Shown piece by piece: positions 46,704 to 56,845 of a stretch of 64,000 nucleotides of DNA. Source of the DNA: Neobacillus sp. PS3-34. Lineage in GTDB: Bacteria; Bacillota; Bacilli; Bacillales; Cytobacillaceae. How positions within the stretch are numbered: the first letter of the stretch is position 1; the number at the start of each line of letters is the position of its first letter. Position numbers and translations under genes: made by a program. The stretch lies in contig NZ_CP133267.1 in assembly GCF_030915465.1 (NCBI RefSeq), positions 1,525,001 to 1,589,000 on the forward strand. Direction: 5' to 3'. Under the pieces are notes generated by a model. It did not search any database and was not told the origin of the DNA. It worked only from the letters and a program-made list of their open reading frames with translations.

Positions 46704-48317
46704 TTATTTGAATTCAACGTTTGTAAGTGCTTCAGAACCTGTTGGATGCGGAACATAACCTGTAAGGTCTTTTGCTGCAGCCAATAGTGGTCTTGAGTGT
46801 ACAAGCGGAACCCAAGGAGCATCATCATGGATAATCACTTGAGCTTGTTTATATAGCTCGTTACGCTTTTCCTCGTCAGTTTCTGTCTGCGCTTTAATCA
46901 GAATGTCATGAAGCTGATCGTTTTTGTAGTAAGAATAGTTATTGGCTCCAATGCTGTCCTTATCAAGAAGCGTGTAAAGGAAGTTATCAGCATCTCCGTT
47001 GTCGCCTGTCCAACCCAGCATGTAGGCGTCAAATTCGCCTTTAGCTGCTTTATCCAAATAGGTCGCCCAGTCAACAGATTTAATATTTGCTTTAACGCCA
47101 ATCTTACTGAAGCTCTCCTGGATAACCTCTGCTACCTTTTGTGCTTCTGGCATGTAGAGACGTGCTACAGGCATAGCCCATAAATCCATTGTGAATCCTT
47201 TTTCATATCCTGCTTCTTTTAATAGTTCTTTTGCTTTATCCAAATTGTAGTCATATTCTTCGATATCATCGTTATAGCCTGAAATTGAAGGTGGCATTGG
47301 ATTTTTCGCCGGAATCGCCTTGCCGTTGTAGAAAGAAGCGATGATCGACTTTTTATCGATTGCATGGTTCAATGCCTGGCGTACAAGCTTGTTGTCAAAT
47401 GGCTTACGGTTTGTCGTGAAGCCTAGGTAACCAACGTTCATTGAAGGGCGTTCAATAACTTGAAGCTTATCATTAGATTTGACAGACGCTTCATCAGAAT
47501 TGTTAAGGCCATCCATCAAGTCTATTTCCCCATTTGAGAGTGCATTCAATCTTGCAGTATTTTCCGGGATAACACGGAAAATAACTTTGTTCAGCTTAGG
47601 TAATCCTTTTTGCCAGTAATCCGGGTTCTTTTCAAGAACGATACGGTCATTTTGCTTCCATTCAACAAACTTGAATGGACCTGTTCCAACTGGCTTCTCC
47701 CTGAATTTGTCTCCTTCAGCTTTAACCGCCGTTGGGCTGGCAATTCCGAATGGGGACATTGCAAGGTTCTTTAAAAATGGTGCCTGAGGTCTTTTTAAAA
47801 CGAATTGAACTGTGTTTGCATCAAGTGCTTTAACTTCCTTAATAACATGTCCTTCGTCAGCCTTATAACCACCGAACATTGTATAGTAAGGGAATTTATC
47901 GGCATCGCCGTTCATCCAGCGGTCAAAGTTGAAGACAACTGCATCTGCATTGAAATCTGTACCATCATGGAACTTTACTCCCTGTCGCAAATGGAATGTA
48001 TACGTTAGTCCATCCGGAGTAACCTCCCATTTTTCAGCAAGGCCTGGGTGTAAAGTAGTATCCTGTTCGCCATAGGAAATAAGATTTTCAAAAATGTTGT
48101 CTGTAACTTTAAATGTTTCACCCTCTGTTGTAGTGATTGGGTCAAGTGAAGTTGAATCCCCACCACGGGCAAATACCAATGTGTCCTTTTTAGGTGTACT
48201 GCTGGAGCCATTGTCTTTATTCCCTTTAGCATTTTCATTTGTTTTGCTGTTGCATCCAACCAGGAACAAACTGATCGCAAGCATTGAAATCAACAGCAAT
48301 TTCCACGTTTTCTTCAT
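46704..48317 (-). CDS. Peptide ABC transporter substrate-binding lipoprotein
   Basis: A protein of 537 residues from ATG 48317 (a start six codons earlier is also open). The signal peptide ends in the lipobox LFLVGC. The mature part is a family 5 extracellular binding protein: GLAEKWEVTPDGLTYTFHLR and GVKFHDGTDFNADAVVF are its signature region. It resembles DppA-type proteins more than AppA. It captures peptides outside the membrane for the neighbouring permeases. Confidence 0.9.
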   Translation of the reverse strand: MKKTWKLLLISMLAISLFLVGCNSKTNENAKGNKDNGSSSTPKKDTLVFARGGDSTSLDPITTTEGETFKVTDNIFENLISYGEQDTTLHPGLAEKWEVTPDGLTYTFHLRQGVKFHDGTDFNADAVVFNFDRWMNGDADKFPYYTMFGGYKADEGHVIKEVKALDANTVQFVLKRPQAPFLKNLAMSPFGIASPTAVKAEGDKFREKPVGTGPFKFVEWKQNDRIVLEKNPDYWQKGLPKLNKVIFRVIPENTARLNALSNGEIDLMDGLNNSDEASVKSNDKLQVIERPSMNVGYLGFTTNRKPFDNKLVRQALNHAIDKKSIIASFYNGKAIPAKNPMPPSISGYNDDIEEYDYNLDKAKELLKEAGYEKGFTMDLWAMPVARLYMPEAQKVAEVIQESFSKIGVKANIKSVDWATYLDKAAKGEFDAYMLGWTGDNGDADNFLYTLLDKDSIGANNYSYYKNDQLHDILIKAQTETDEEKRNELYKQAQVIIHDDAPWVPLVHSRPLLAAAKDLTGYVPHPTGSEALTNVEFK

Positions 48318-48367
48318 GTGCTCTTTTACCCCCATTTTTATATTTTTTTTATCATAAACGCAGCACT

Positions 48368-49334
48368 CTACTCGTTATACAAGTGACATGCCACATAATG
48401 ACCATTCAAATTACGTTCCACTGGCCTGGTTGTCTTACAGATATCCATACATTGGGAACATCTTGTATGGAATGCGCACCCGGTTGGAGGGTTTGCCGGA
48501 CTCGGCAGCTCCCCCTGGATTAAGATGGTTTCCCTCTTAATATCGGGATCGGGGATTGGTACTGCGGAAAGGAGTGCCTGGGTATAAGGATGCATTGGAT
48601 TTTCATACAATTCCTCACTCTCCGCCAGCTCGATTAATCTGCCTAAGTACATAACCCCAACCCGGTCGCTAATATGGCGAACCACTCCCAAGTCATGCGC
48701 GATAAATATGTAGGTGAGTCCAAATTCCTTTTGGATATCCTTCATCAGGTTGAGGACCTGGCCTGGATGGAAACATCAAGCGCGGATACCGGCTCGTCTG
48801 CGATAATCAGTTTCGGTTTGGTCATTAATGCTTTCGCTATTCCAATCCGCTGTCGTTGTCCTCCACTGAACTGGTGAGGATATCTTCTGGCATGGTAACT
48901 GCTTAAGCCAACAACCTCGAGCATCTCCCTTACCCTTTTTCTTCGCTCCTCTTTCGTCCCGATTCCATGGACAATGAGAGGCTCTTCTAGAATTTGTTCT
49001 ACCGAATGCCTTGGATTTAACGAGGCATAAGGATCCTGGAACACCATTTGAATGTCCCGGCGAATTTTTCTAAGCTCCGTATTTGACATTCTTGTAATCT
49101 CTTTATCTTCAAAAATGACTCTTCCATCACTGGCTTCTATTAGCCTCATAAGAAGGCGCCTGTTGTAGACTTGCCGCAGCCGCTCTCTCCTACGATTCCA
49201 AGGGTTTCTCCTTTATTGACAAAGAATGAAACATCATCTACTGCTTTGACTTCTCCCTTTTTACTGCCAAAAAGACCACCTGTGATAGGAAAATACTTTT
49301 TAAGCCCTGAGACCTCAAGAAGTAACTCCGACAT
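48368..49334 (-). CDS. Peptide ABC transporter ATP-binding protein, OppF/AppF type (two frameshifts)
   Basis: ATPase with Walker [10 protein letters not shown], signature FSGGQRQR, Walker B LIIADEP and the C-terminal oligopeptide-transporter cysteine region ([14 protein letters not shown]). Breaks at 49154-49160 (before [10 protein letters not shown]) and 48758-48764 (CAGGCCAGG where GGCCCAGG is expected, before VLNLMKDIQ). Corrected length about 322 residues. Start ATG 49334 with AAGGAG; it overlaps the end of the preceding ATPase gene by 20 nt. Confidence 0.88.
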
Positions 49335-50328
49335 GCTCGTCACTCCTTTCTTTTACTGTATGTAAGAAACATCTCACTTCATGTCCCTCTATTACTGATT
49401 TATATAAATCTGGTGATTCTTCATGGCATCGCCCAAAAACCTCGTTACATCTTGCTGCAAATCGGCAGCCTTTTTGGATTGTTCCCGGTGCTGGTACGCT
49501 TCCCGGAATACTGTAAAGGCGGTCCTTTTTACCTCTTAAATCCGGTACTGACTTCAACAGCCCCTTCGTATAGGGATGCTGAGGATTTTTGAGTATGGTA
49601 CGAACGTCTCCCTGTTCGACTATCTGTCCTGAATACATAACAATAACCCGCTCACAAATTTCCGCGACAACACCTAAATCATGTGTAATCAGGATAATGG
49701 AAGTGTCTGTTTTTTTGTTCAAATCCTTCATTAATGCGAGGATTTGCGCCTGGATCGTTACATCAAGAGCTGTTGTGGGCTCGTCCGCAATCAGCACTTT
49801 AGGATTGCAGGCCATTGCCATTGCAATCATTACCCTCTGTCGCATCCCCCCTGATAACTGGTGTGGATATTCGCTAAGGATTCCTTCCGCCCTTGGTATT
49901 CCAACTAATTTAAGCAGTTCAATACTTCGAACCTTTGCTTCTGCCTTGGATAGTTTCGTATGCAGCCGGATGGCCTCTACAAGCTGGTTCCCAATTGTAA
50001 ACAGTGGATTCAATGAAGTCATGGGCTCCTGAAAAATCATCGAAATTTGGTTTCCGCGTATTTTCCGCCACTCTTTTTCCGATAAACCAGTCAAGTCCCT
50101 GCCTTCAAAAATAATTTCACCGTTCTCAATCTTGCCGGGAGGTGTTGGAATAAGCCCCATTGCCGTCAGTGAGGTAACACTTTTCCCACTGCCTGATTCC
50201 CCTACTATCCCGAGGATTTCACCATCTTTCAAATCAAAGCTGATTCCATCAACAGCAGGAATCCATTTTTTTCTCGACTGAAATGATACTTTTAAATCCT
50301 TTATTTGAAGAATTGGATTTTCACTCAA
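49315..50328 (-). CDS. Peptide ABC transporter ATP-binding protein, OppD/AppD type
   Basis: A 337-residue ATPase with Walker A GESGSGKS, signature LSGGMRQR, Walker B VLIADEP, and the C-terminal cysteine cluster [14 protein letters not shown] seen in OppD/DppD proteins (possible Fe-S or metal site). It starts with TTG ([12 protein letters not shown] follows), with AGGTGG 7 nt upstream. First gene of the operon. Confidence 0.9.
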   Translation of the reverse strand: MSENPILQIKDLKVSFQSRKKWIPAVDGISFDLKDGEILGIVGESGSGKSVTSLTAMGLIPTPPGKIENGEIIFEGRDLTGLSEKEWRKIRGNQISMIFQEPMTSLNPLFTIGNQLVEAIRLHTKLSKAEAKVRSIELLKLVGIPRAEGILSEYPHQLSGGMRQRVMIAMAMACNPKVLIADEPTTALDVTIQAQILALMKDLNKKTDTSIILITHDLGVVAEICERVIVMYSGQIVEQGDVRTILKNPQHPYTKGLLKSVPDLRGKKDRLYSIPGSVPAPGTIQKGCRFAARCNEVFGRCHEESPDLYKSVIEGHEVRCFLHTVKERSDEHVGVTS

Positions 50329-50660
50329 TTTATACCCACCTGCCTGACTACTCTAATGTAATTTTTTCTGATTTTATTTAATATTACAATAATAAGAATT
50401 TAATAACAATTGTGACATCATTTTTTTTTATTTCTTTCGAACCTCGGAATATTAACCCTTTTTACTTACCTTTAATTTTTTAATGTTTAAAATGCTTATT
50501 TGTTTTTATCATTTTATTTTTAAAATATAGTTCTACAAGTCCTTTTACTAGTACAATGCGATTTTGTTTTGTACCTCTTGGCATTAAAATACCGAGATTC
50601 CTAGATACAAAAAACGCCTCCTTTTTCAAAAGAGACGTTAGGTGACAGAAGCATTACAAT
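50329..50660. other. Intergenic region upstream of the peptide operon
   Basis: 332 bp, very AT-rich. It contains the terminator of the DUF6230/DUF6114 gene group (about 50608-50640) and presumably the peptide-operon promoter, which I could not place. A CodY-type motif was sought and not found convincingly. Confidence 0.4.
50606..50641 (-). terminator. Terminator of the DUF6230-DUF6114 gene group
   Basis: AACGTCTCTTTT / AAGGAGGCGTT imperfect stem followed by T6 on the minus strand. Confidence 0.65.
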
Positions 50661-51221
50661 TTATGGATTTAGTTTCAGCAGCAAACCTTCCAGCATTTGT
50701 TTCTTTTGAATCAGAGTTTCCTCACTGTCCGAGGTCATCCACATTTCTTCCCCCTCGTTGAAACTGATATTAAACTCGGATAGATTTGCACTATCAGATG
50801 TTTGGAGATGGGTTAACAGTTTGACGTTTTTGAACCCTATATTGCCAACCTGCGGTTTAAAAGCCTCACTGAACTCAGCATTTGTCACATCGAGCTTTAT
50901 ATGGTTAAAAACCGCCGTATCCTTCGCTGACATTTTTACTGTCACTAAACCTTTAGGAGTGCTGAAAACCTTATTTATTACCAGACCATCTGCCCGGGCA
51001 TCTTGAAATTCCATTTCCAGCATCTGCTGGCTTTTCTGTTCTGCCGTTTGGCCGGTCACCATCGCAAGGTTTTTCAATGTTCCTTCCATTTGGTCAGCTT
51101 CAATAATAAAACCTATGAAGGCAGAATTCGTTGCTAGGCTATCCCTCGTAAAAGTAAATAGGCCTCCAATAATAAAAATGCAAATAATAGCTAATTTAAA
51201 TGATTTGTTCCAGGTTGCCAA
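50661..51221 (-). CDS. Unknown secreted or membrane-anchored protein
   Basis: A 186-residue protein with one N-terminal hydrophobic segment (about residues 8-25), so it is exported or anchored outside the membrane. The rest is a mainly beta-like, Asn/Lys/Glu-containing domain with no motif I recognise. It starts at TTG 51221 with GGTGAT upstream. It is third in a group with DUF6230-like and DUF6114-like genes, and its size and single anchor resemble the DUF6230-like protein, so the two may be distantly related; that is a guess. Confidence 0.6.
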   Translation of the reverse strand: MATWNKSFKLAIICIFIIGGLFTFTRDSLATNSAFIGFIIEADQMEGTLKNLAMVTGQTAEQKSQQMLEMEFQDARADGLVINKVFSTPKGLVTVKMSAKDTAVFNHIKLDVTNAEFSEAFKPQVGNIGFKNVKLLTHLQTSDSANLSEFNISFNEGEEMWMTSDSEETLIQKKQMLEGLLLKLNP

Positions 51222-51263
51222 AATATATCACCATTTCTGCAATTACTGATTATATGCTGTTTT

Positions 51264-51702
51264 TTATTCTGCTGTCATTTCTTTTCCAGAGGCGATTTCA
51301 ATAGTGACATCATTTTTCGGAATAAATTGATCATTGGATCCCGGAATAGCAAGTTCAGGTTTCCAGGCTATGCACATGGCACCGCCCACTATGCCAAGGA
51401 TTGTACCAATCAGGAATCCCCCTAATGCCCCCATGATAGATAATACAGCGGCAAAGATAGCTAATATACCTAAGAGAGTGGAGAGCTTTGGCATCAAAAA
51501 GGACAATACCCCCATTAACAGTACTAATCCACCTAAAAAGAAACCAACAAACAAAATACTCCCTGGTGCAACAGCCACTTCATATAGCTTGAGCGGTACC
51601 CATAAAATAATCAGGCCGAAAGGAGAGTAAGCGTCGCCCCCCAAAAGGCTGCCTCGCTCTCCAATCCTTAAATCTTTGGCGTTTTGAATAAGTAGTCCCC
51701 AT
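51264..51702 (-). CDS. DUF6114-like membrane protein (two frameshifts)
   Basis: Read from ATG 51702 (KRQRFKDWRARQPF, with AAGGATGA upstream), the protein joins to GLIILWVPLKLYEVAVAPGS after two single-base repairs: at the T/G run near 51640-51647 and at 51614-51618 (TCGGCCTG for TCGGGCCTG). It has about four hydrophobic helices in roughly 145 residues. The RxxPFWG...GLIILWVPL arrangement is what I recall for DUF6114 proteins. Function unknown. Next to DUF6230-type genes in other genomes. Confidence 0.65.
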
Positions 51703-51743
51703 ATTTATCATCCTTACTCAATTTTCTATGATGAAAAATTTTT

Positions 51744-52334
51744 TTAGTTTAATTTCTCAAAGTATACCTTCATACCTGGCAGAGAAACTGTTCTTTGGAA
51801 AAGATAAAGTGTTTTCAAATCCCCATTTTCGATTGTGATTGTATTTGCACCCTGAGTGAATTCTTGAGCTACTGCCTGCATTGGATCAGCAATATCACCA
51901 ACGTAATTTTCAGACATAGTAAGGTTATTGAAGGTTGCACTGCCATTGATCAATGTAGCCTTTTGAATAAGTCCATCGATTTGAACTGGCTGGTCTGAAG
52001 TGATTACGACTCTGATACCCAGTGCAGGAATATCCTTGGAAATCTCTAAACCAGTAATCGTTGCATGATCCATTTCGTTTACAGCGACTGGAAGGTTCTT
52101 CACTTTTGCTCCGTTCGCCATTCCTCCATAAAGTTTAAAATTAGTTCCCACCAATTTATTAAATTTTACAGTAAACTCCCCAAACCCGCTTATCGGCGCT
52201 GCATAAGCTACTCCATTGATTCCATAAACAGTGAGAAGTGATCCCAATAACAAAAAGCCTCCAACAAGAGCCATAATTAATTTTTTCTTGATTGTTTGTC
52301 CCCCAACAATCACTGCTTCTGTTGCTAAATTCAT
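51744..52334 (-). CDS. DUF6230-like exported protein
   Basis: A 196-residue protein with one N-terminal hydrophobic segment (about 17-40, LIMALVGGFLLLGSLLTVYG) and a beta-rich exterior domain (ISGFGEFTVKFNKLVG, TLINGSATFNNLTM). This matches what I know of DUF6230 proteins, which accompany DUF6114 genes in actinomycetes and some bacilli. Older records sometimes call such proteins cholesterol esterase, for which I see no catalytic triad. AAAGGGGG precedes the ATG. A cre-like site lies 45 nt upstream. Confidence 0.65.
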   Translation of the reverse strand: MNLATEAVIVGGQTIKKKLIMALVGGFLLLGSLLTVYGINGVAYAAPISGFGEFTVKFNKLVGTNFKLYGGMANGAKVKNLPVAVNEMDHATITGLEISKDIPALGIRVVITSDQPVQIDGLIQKATLINGSATFNNLTMSENYVGDIADPMQAVAQEFTQGANTITIENGDLKTLYLFQRTVSLPGMKVYFEKLN

Positions 52335-52378
52335 TCTTTTTCCCCCTTTATTTTTTTGAAATGACGAAAGAGTTTAGG

Positions 52379-52393
52379 ATGTAATCGCTTTCG
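52379..52393. promoter_or_regulatory. cre-like site before the DUF6230-like gene
   Basis: ATGTAATCGCTTTCG matches WTGNAANCGNWNNCW at 14 of 15 positions. On the minus strand it overlaps a possible promoter (TTGTGA, 17 nt, TTACAT), where CcpA would repress. Confidence 0.5.
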
Positions 52394-52602
52394 TTATTTT
52401 GTCACAATTTTATGTTAATTCATCGAATAAGTTAATACCTACATTTGTAGGAACTTTATCCTACTAATTTATCATAGGGACAATCATTTGCAGAAAAAGC
52501 TTGAAAAACCAAAAAAAATGCAGGATTTTATCCAACCCTAAAAGAATTATATACAGGTAAATAGAATCAGGTTATTTGCAAATTCTTGAAAGAGGGATTA
52601 CT

Positions 52603-53829
52603 TTGTCTCAATCCTTAAATAACCATTTGAATAGTCTCTTAAATGATGCCGTGAATTTGTTAAGTGTTTATAAGGAAGACCTGTTAAATGAATGGGACCT
52701 AATCAATGATTCTCTTATAAAAACGAATAAAAAGTCTATTCCAGTTTTTCAATTTATTAGTGAATATCTTTTATCCATTTTGCAATCTTCCAGTCAGGAC
52801 CTCACTCATGTCAATAAGCTGTTAGAGAATTTACAGTATGAATGGAATTTCAGGTTTGGTACTTCCCCCCAGCCGGAAGCATTACTATTCCATTTGAATT
52901 TATTAGAAAATTCAGCCCACAAAATCCTTAAATCGCGTATTGCCTTTTCATCTAAATTACATCCTTCTATACATTATTTTTTTTCAAAAATAAGTGAAGC
53001 CATGCTTTATCCCTTAGACAAAAGGGATTCAAATATGGAAGATATATGGAATATGAAATTAAAAGCACCTTCTTTATTCATTCAATGGAAGGATGCGGTT
53101 ATATTATTTGCCGAATGGGTCCTGCGTTCGCAAAATTTTAAAGAATCCATTGAAAATATTTGCTTCGGTTTTGGCTATTTTTTACCTTTTGAACGTTGTG
53201 CACTGTTTAAATTTTCGAATACAGACAGTGTTGTGATTGGACTTCATGGACATCACTTAATAAACGAAGAAATAAAGGCCATCTCGGAACAAATAACAAA
53301 TATACCCATCCTAAATAACAGCATGGTTAAATTAAAATCTCAGGGACATGAAATGAAAAATTTTCAGCCCATATACATTCCTGATGCCCAAACCGACTTT
53401 CCGGAAAAATACATTAAAACATTTAGCCTGGGCTCGTTAATAATTGTGCCTATTTATGTACCTTCAGAAGGTAAAATAATTGGAGGGGCAGTTCTTGATC
53501 AGGGACCTGGGATACATTTCCCGTTGGATAGAAGCCTGCTTCCTGCCTTAATGAAATTCGGACAGAGCTCTGGAGAGTTATTATCCAAATTCATTGAAGC
53601 TGATCTAAATTCACAAGAATTAAAAGTAAATACCATTTCCCTGACACAAAGAGAAATAGAAATAATCAAGCTTCTTGCAGATGGGGCCTCCACCTCTGAG
53701 GCAGCAGTAAAACTCTATTTAAGTGAATTCACCGTTAGAGATTATATTTCAAGTATTATGAAACGGCTGAATGCACGAAATCGCACGGAAGTAGCCGTTA
53801 AAGCGATTCGTATGGGAATAATTGAGTAA
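52603..53829 (+). CDS. GAF-domain LuxR-family transcriptional regulator
   Basis: A protein of 408 residues from TTG 52603 (AGAGGGA about 6 nt upstream; an earlier in-frame TTG at 52576 is less well placed). The N-terminal 150 residues are helical and unlike a receiver domain. Residues about 170-320 resemble a GAF sensor (LGSLIIVPIYVPSEGKIIGG). The C-terminus is a LuxR helix-turn-helix: SLTQREIEIIKLLADG, STSEAAVKLYLSEFTVRDYI. It is divergent from the DUF6230-like group, so it probably controls that group; the signal is unknown. Confidence 0.8.
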   Translation: MSQSLNNHLNSLLNDAVNLLSVYKEDLLNEWDLINDSLIKTNKKSIPVFQFISEYLLSILQSSSQDLTHVNKLLENLQYEWNFRFGTSPQPEALLFHLNLLENSAHKILKSRIAFSSKLHPSIHYFFSKISEAMLYPLDKRDSNMEDIWNMKLKAPSLFIQWKDAVILFAEWVLRSQNFKESIENICFGFGYFLPFERCALFKFSNTDSVVIGLHGHHLINEEIKAISEQITNIPILNNSMVKLKSQGHEMKNFQPIYIPDAQTDFPEKYIKTFSLGSLIIVPIYVPSEGKIIGGAVLDQGPGIHFPLDRSLLPALMKFGQSSGELLSKFIEADLNSQELKVNTISLTQREIEIIKLLADGASTSEAAVKLYLSEFTVRDYISSIMKRLNARNRTEVAVKAIRMGIIE

Positions 53830-53870
53830 GCTTTTTTCCGGCAAAGGCCGATCAAATTAATAGAACCGAA

Positions 53871-53907
53871 CAGGATGGCTATGCAAAAAGGCCATCCTGC
53901 TTTTTTG
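53871..53907 (+). terminator. Terminator of the LuxR-type gene
   Basis: CAGGATGGC / GCCATCCTG stem followed by T6. Confidence 0.85.
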
Positions 53908-54077
53908 TCCCCATTATTTCTTCATTAAATCTTTGGAATCTTCCATCTCCAAGAATCCGTTAAATCTGCTTTTCTTTTCCTCATCTTTCTAGTATTTTAT
54001 GGTATAGTTTGTAATTAATAGGTTGATTTAGTCAAGGATTTGCAAATGATATTACATAGACTGGGAACGGTGTTTAT

Positions 54078-56525
54078 ATGAAGAATTTTGGCAAAGCGAT
54101 TCTATTATCGACAAGTATTTTAGCAGGGGCATCAGCCATTCCAGGCAATGTATTTGGTGTAGGGGCAGCCGAGGCCAGTTCGATAATAAAAACAAGTAAA
54201 ATAACCTTTCAAACCACGGCCAATTTAGTATTGCGGTCTGGTGCCGGAACAACATATAGATCTTTTTTAAATATTCCTAAAGGAAAAACAGTGACCTCAA
54301 CGGAAAGAATCGGCATCTGGTACAAAGTGGCTTACACATATAAAGTTAATCGAAAAAATATTACTAAAATAGGCTGGGTAAGCTCAGCTTTCCTCAAGGA
54401 ATTTAACCAATATTCCGCGACGGCCATGAAGTACTATTTTATAAAAAGTCCTGCCAAGCTTTATTCCACACCTGACACCAAAAGAAAAGAAGTTTATAAA
54501 ATTGGCGGGAATAACGGTTTTGCTTCTACACAAAAAGTAATCAATAGCCTTGGTCAGACCTGGTATCGCATTTCATATAACGGTAAACTTTTATATGTGA
54601 ACAGCAATAATGTAACTGAAAAACCTCTCTCTTCTTTTTCGGAAACCAGATTTAAGGCGAAGGTTGACACTTACTTGTTCGCGTCCTATGGAAACGCTAA
54701 TAAGAAGCTTGTTAAAATCCCTCAAGGAAGCATTGTTTCTTCCTTTAAAAAAATCGGGGAATGGTACAGTGTTACCATTAATAAAGTTTCGGGGTATATT
54801 TACGCGGGTGATTTATTAAAAAATAACGAAGTAACCTATCAAACTATGAAAACAAATGAAACTTTTTATTTTACGAATAAATCGGCAAAGCTCTATTCAA
54901 CTCCTGATTCGAGCAAAAAGGAAATATACACGATTGGAAGAAACAATGGATTTGCATCTACACAAAAAGCTTTGAATAGTCTAGGGGAAACATGGTATCA
55001 AATATCATTTAACGATCAGGTATTATTTGTAAAAAACAGTGATGTAAGTGAAAATACTTTTTCAGCACTTCCGCAATCCACCTTCAAAGCCACTATCGAT
55101 ACTTATGTGTATCATTCATATGGGGATGGGCACCAGAAGCTGACTGTCATTCCTAAGGATACTCTAGTCATTTCTGATAGTCGGATTGGAGATTGGTATA
55201 CCATTACTTTCAATGGTGTTTCCGGATATTTCTATATAGGTGATTTTTCCAAACTGAATGATGTACCAGAAGAAAAAATCCAAGATACAACGTTTGTCAC
55301 TACTACTGCAATCAATTTGAATCAAACACCTGATGAATTTTCAACCGTACTCGAAACCATTCCAAGTGCAAAAATCATCATGGCGAGCTACAAAACATCC
55401 AATGGATGGTATAAAGTCACATCTGCCGGCAAATCAGGCTATGTGCCTGGCACATCTATTAAACAGGTGAAAACCGGCGATCCCCTTACAGGCAGGGATA
55501 GCTATCAATTTATAGATTTACGAACACAATCGCCTGTTACAGCAAATCAAATCAATGACTATATATCTGCCTATGTGAATGCGAAGGGAAAAGCAAGTGT
55601 ATTGACTGGAAAAGGACAAGCCTTCATTGATGCAGGAAGGAAGTATGGTGTTAATTCCCTTTACTTGGCTGCACATGCTATCCATGAGAGCGCCTTCGGA
55701 ACATCCCAAATTGCATTAGGCAAAAATAATCTTTTTGGATTTGGAGCAGTGGATCAGAGCCCGTATATCGGTGCTTACCGGTTTGCGAGTGTCGACCTTT
55801 GCATTGACTATATTGCTCGTGAAATAAAAACTACCTACCTCAACCCTAGTTACATATATCATAAAGGGCCCTATCTTGGTTTCAGTACGAAGGATATGAA
55901 TAATATCCGGATAGGAGCCAATAGTGAGGGAATGAATTTTTATTACGCAAGCGACCCTAACTGGGGAAAAGCAATAGCAGGGCATATGGAAAAAATATTG
56001 TCTTACGATAAAACATATTATAGCCAGGCCGCAATAGATACGAATACTCCATCGCGGCCTATCATTCCTGAAGGCAGTGATATATTTCCATCAAATATCC
56101 TTTCCATAGCAAATAAAGACCTAATTCTAAATACCAGTAAGGGAATCCATGATGCTGTTAAAACAATTAATAAGGGATCAAACTTCCTCCTACTCGAAAA
56201 AACAAACGATAAATGGGTTAAAGTAATGGTGGATAACACCATATATTGGACAGATGATATTAAATTTTATGATTACCGAACTTACTTTTCTGTTCAAAAT
56301 TTAGGGCGGACTATTGATACGCTAAACGTCCGTTCAACACCAACTACCGCTATTAATGAGAATATAAAGTCTAAATTAAATATGAATGATTATGTATCGA
56401 TCATGTTAAATAATGACGGAACACCTGTCATGGACAGTACTGGCTCCTGGTACAATATCCTGCTGGCCGATGGAACCACTGGCTGGGTATCTGCCTCTTA
56501 TATCAGCAGAGAACTTAAAAAATGA
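54078..56525 (+). CDS. Secreted SH3-repeat N-acetylglucosaminidase (autolysin)
   Basis: An 815-residue wall hydrolase. The signal peptide is about residues 1-33. SH3-like domains follow: one at about 42-105, then two copies of a unit of about 140 residues (from 115 and 255; each has AKLYSTPD and NNGFASTQK), then another near 395-455. The glucosaminidase domain is at about 490-645, with the likely catalytic Glu in HAIHESAFGTS and GKNNLFGFGA. Two more SH3-like domains end the protein. It resembles LytD-type enzymes. The ribosome site is weak (GGGAACGG). Likely role: peptidoglycan turnover. Confidence 0.88.
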   Translation: MKNFGKAILLSTSILAGASAIPGNVFGVGAAEASSIIKTSKITFQTTANLVLRSGAGTTYRSFLNIPKGKTVTSTERIGIWYKVAYTYKVNRKNITKIGWVSSAFLKEFNQYSATAMKYYFIKSPAKLYSTPDTKRKEVYKIGGNNGFASTQKVINSLGQTWYRISYNGKLLYVNSNNVTEKPLSSFSETRFKAKVDTYLFASYGNANKKLVKIPQGSIVSSFKKIGEWYSVTINKVSGYIYAGDLLKNNEVTYQTMKTNETFYFTNKSAKLYSTPDSSKKEIYTIGRNNGFASTQKALNSLGETWYQISFNDQVLFVKNSDVSENTFSALPQSTFKATIDTYVYHSYGDGHQKLTVIPKDTLVISDSRIGDWYTITFNGVSGYFYIGDFSKLNDVPEEKIQDTTFVTTTAINLNQTPDEFSTVLETIPSAKIIMASYKTSNGWYKVTSAGKSGYVPGTSIKQVKTGDPLTGRDSYQFIDLRTQSPVTANQINDYISAYVNAKGKASVLTGKGQAFIDAGRKYGVNSLYLAAHAIHESAFGTSQIALGKNNLFGFGAVDQSPYIGAYRFASVDLCIDYIAREIKTTYLNPSYIYHKGPYLGFSTKDMNNIRIGANSEGMNFYYASDPNWGKAIAGHMEKILSYDKTYYSQAAIDTNTPSRPIIPEGSDIFPSNILSIANKDLILNTSKGIHDAVKTINKGSNFLLLEKTNDKWVKVMVDNTIYWTDDIKFYDYRTYFSVQNLGRTIDTLNVRSTPTTAINENIKSKLNMNDYVSIMLNNDGTPVMDSTGSWYNILLADGTTGWVSASYISRELKK

Positions 56526-56536
56526 ACACATAAAAA

Positions 56537-56705
56537 CAAAAGGCGCAAGTGCCCTGGTTAGCCCCGACATGCATAAGACGAATCACGCAGGAAATCCTGA
56601 TTTCTGAAGTGATTTGGCTTATGACCCCGAGGGGCTGGGCGCTGGAGCTAGATTAATAAAACTTGGTAGAAGGTATCCACATTATTTAATTTTATTATTT
56701 CCTAA
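56537..56705 (+). repeat. Modular palindromic repeat, copy D
   Basis: Starts 11 nt after the autolysin stop. It is nearly identical in plan and sequence to copy A, including the inner hairpin and the 3' tail. Differences from A are a few scattered substitutions. Confidence 0.85.
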
Positions 56706-56765
56706 AAAAAGACAAAAGTCGGCTCCGTAATTAGCTCGGGCTGCCTTTTTTCTTTATAAAAAATC

Positions 56766-56781
56766 AATCAAACGTTTGATT
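56766..56781. repeat. 16-bp perfect palindrome
   Basis: AATCAAACGTTTGATT, followed by TTTTTT a few bases on. It lies downstream of the methyltransferase gene and may be a short terminator for the plus strand or an operator. The same sequence occurs inside mutY near 18673. Confidence 0.45.
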
Positions 56782-56845
56782 AATTTTTTATAAATTTGTA
56801 AACATGGCTACTTAAGCCTATAAGAGCCTGGTAAAATGGCTCACT

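Noticed and set aside
50329..50400. CodY box before the peptide operon
   Set aside because: The best match to AATTTTCWGAAAATT is only about 9 of 15, no better than chance here.
51744..52334. Cholesterol esterase for the DUF6230-like protein
   Set aside because: Such names appear in old annotations of this family, but no G-x-S-x-G nucleophile motif or triad is visible.
56708..56757. Terminator after repeat copy D
   Set aside because: A T6 run is present, but the preceding bases do not form a convincing stem as written.
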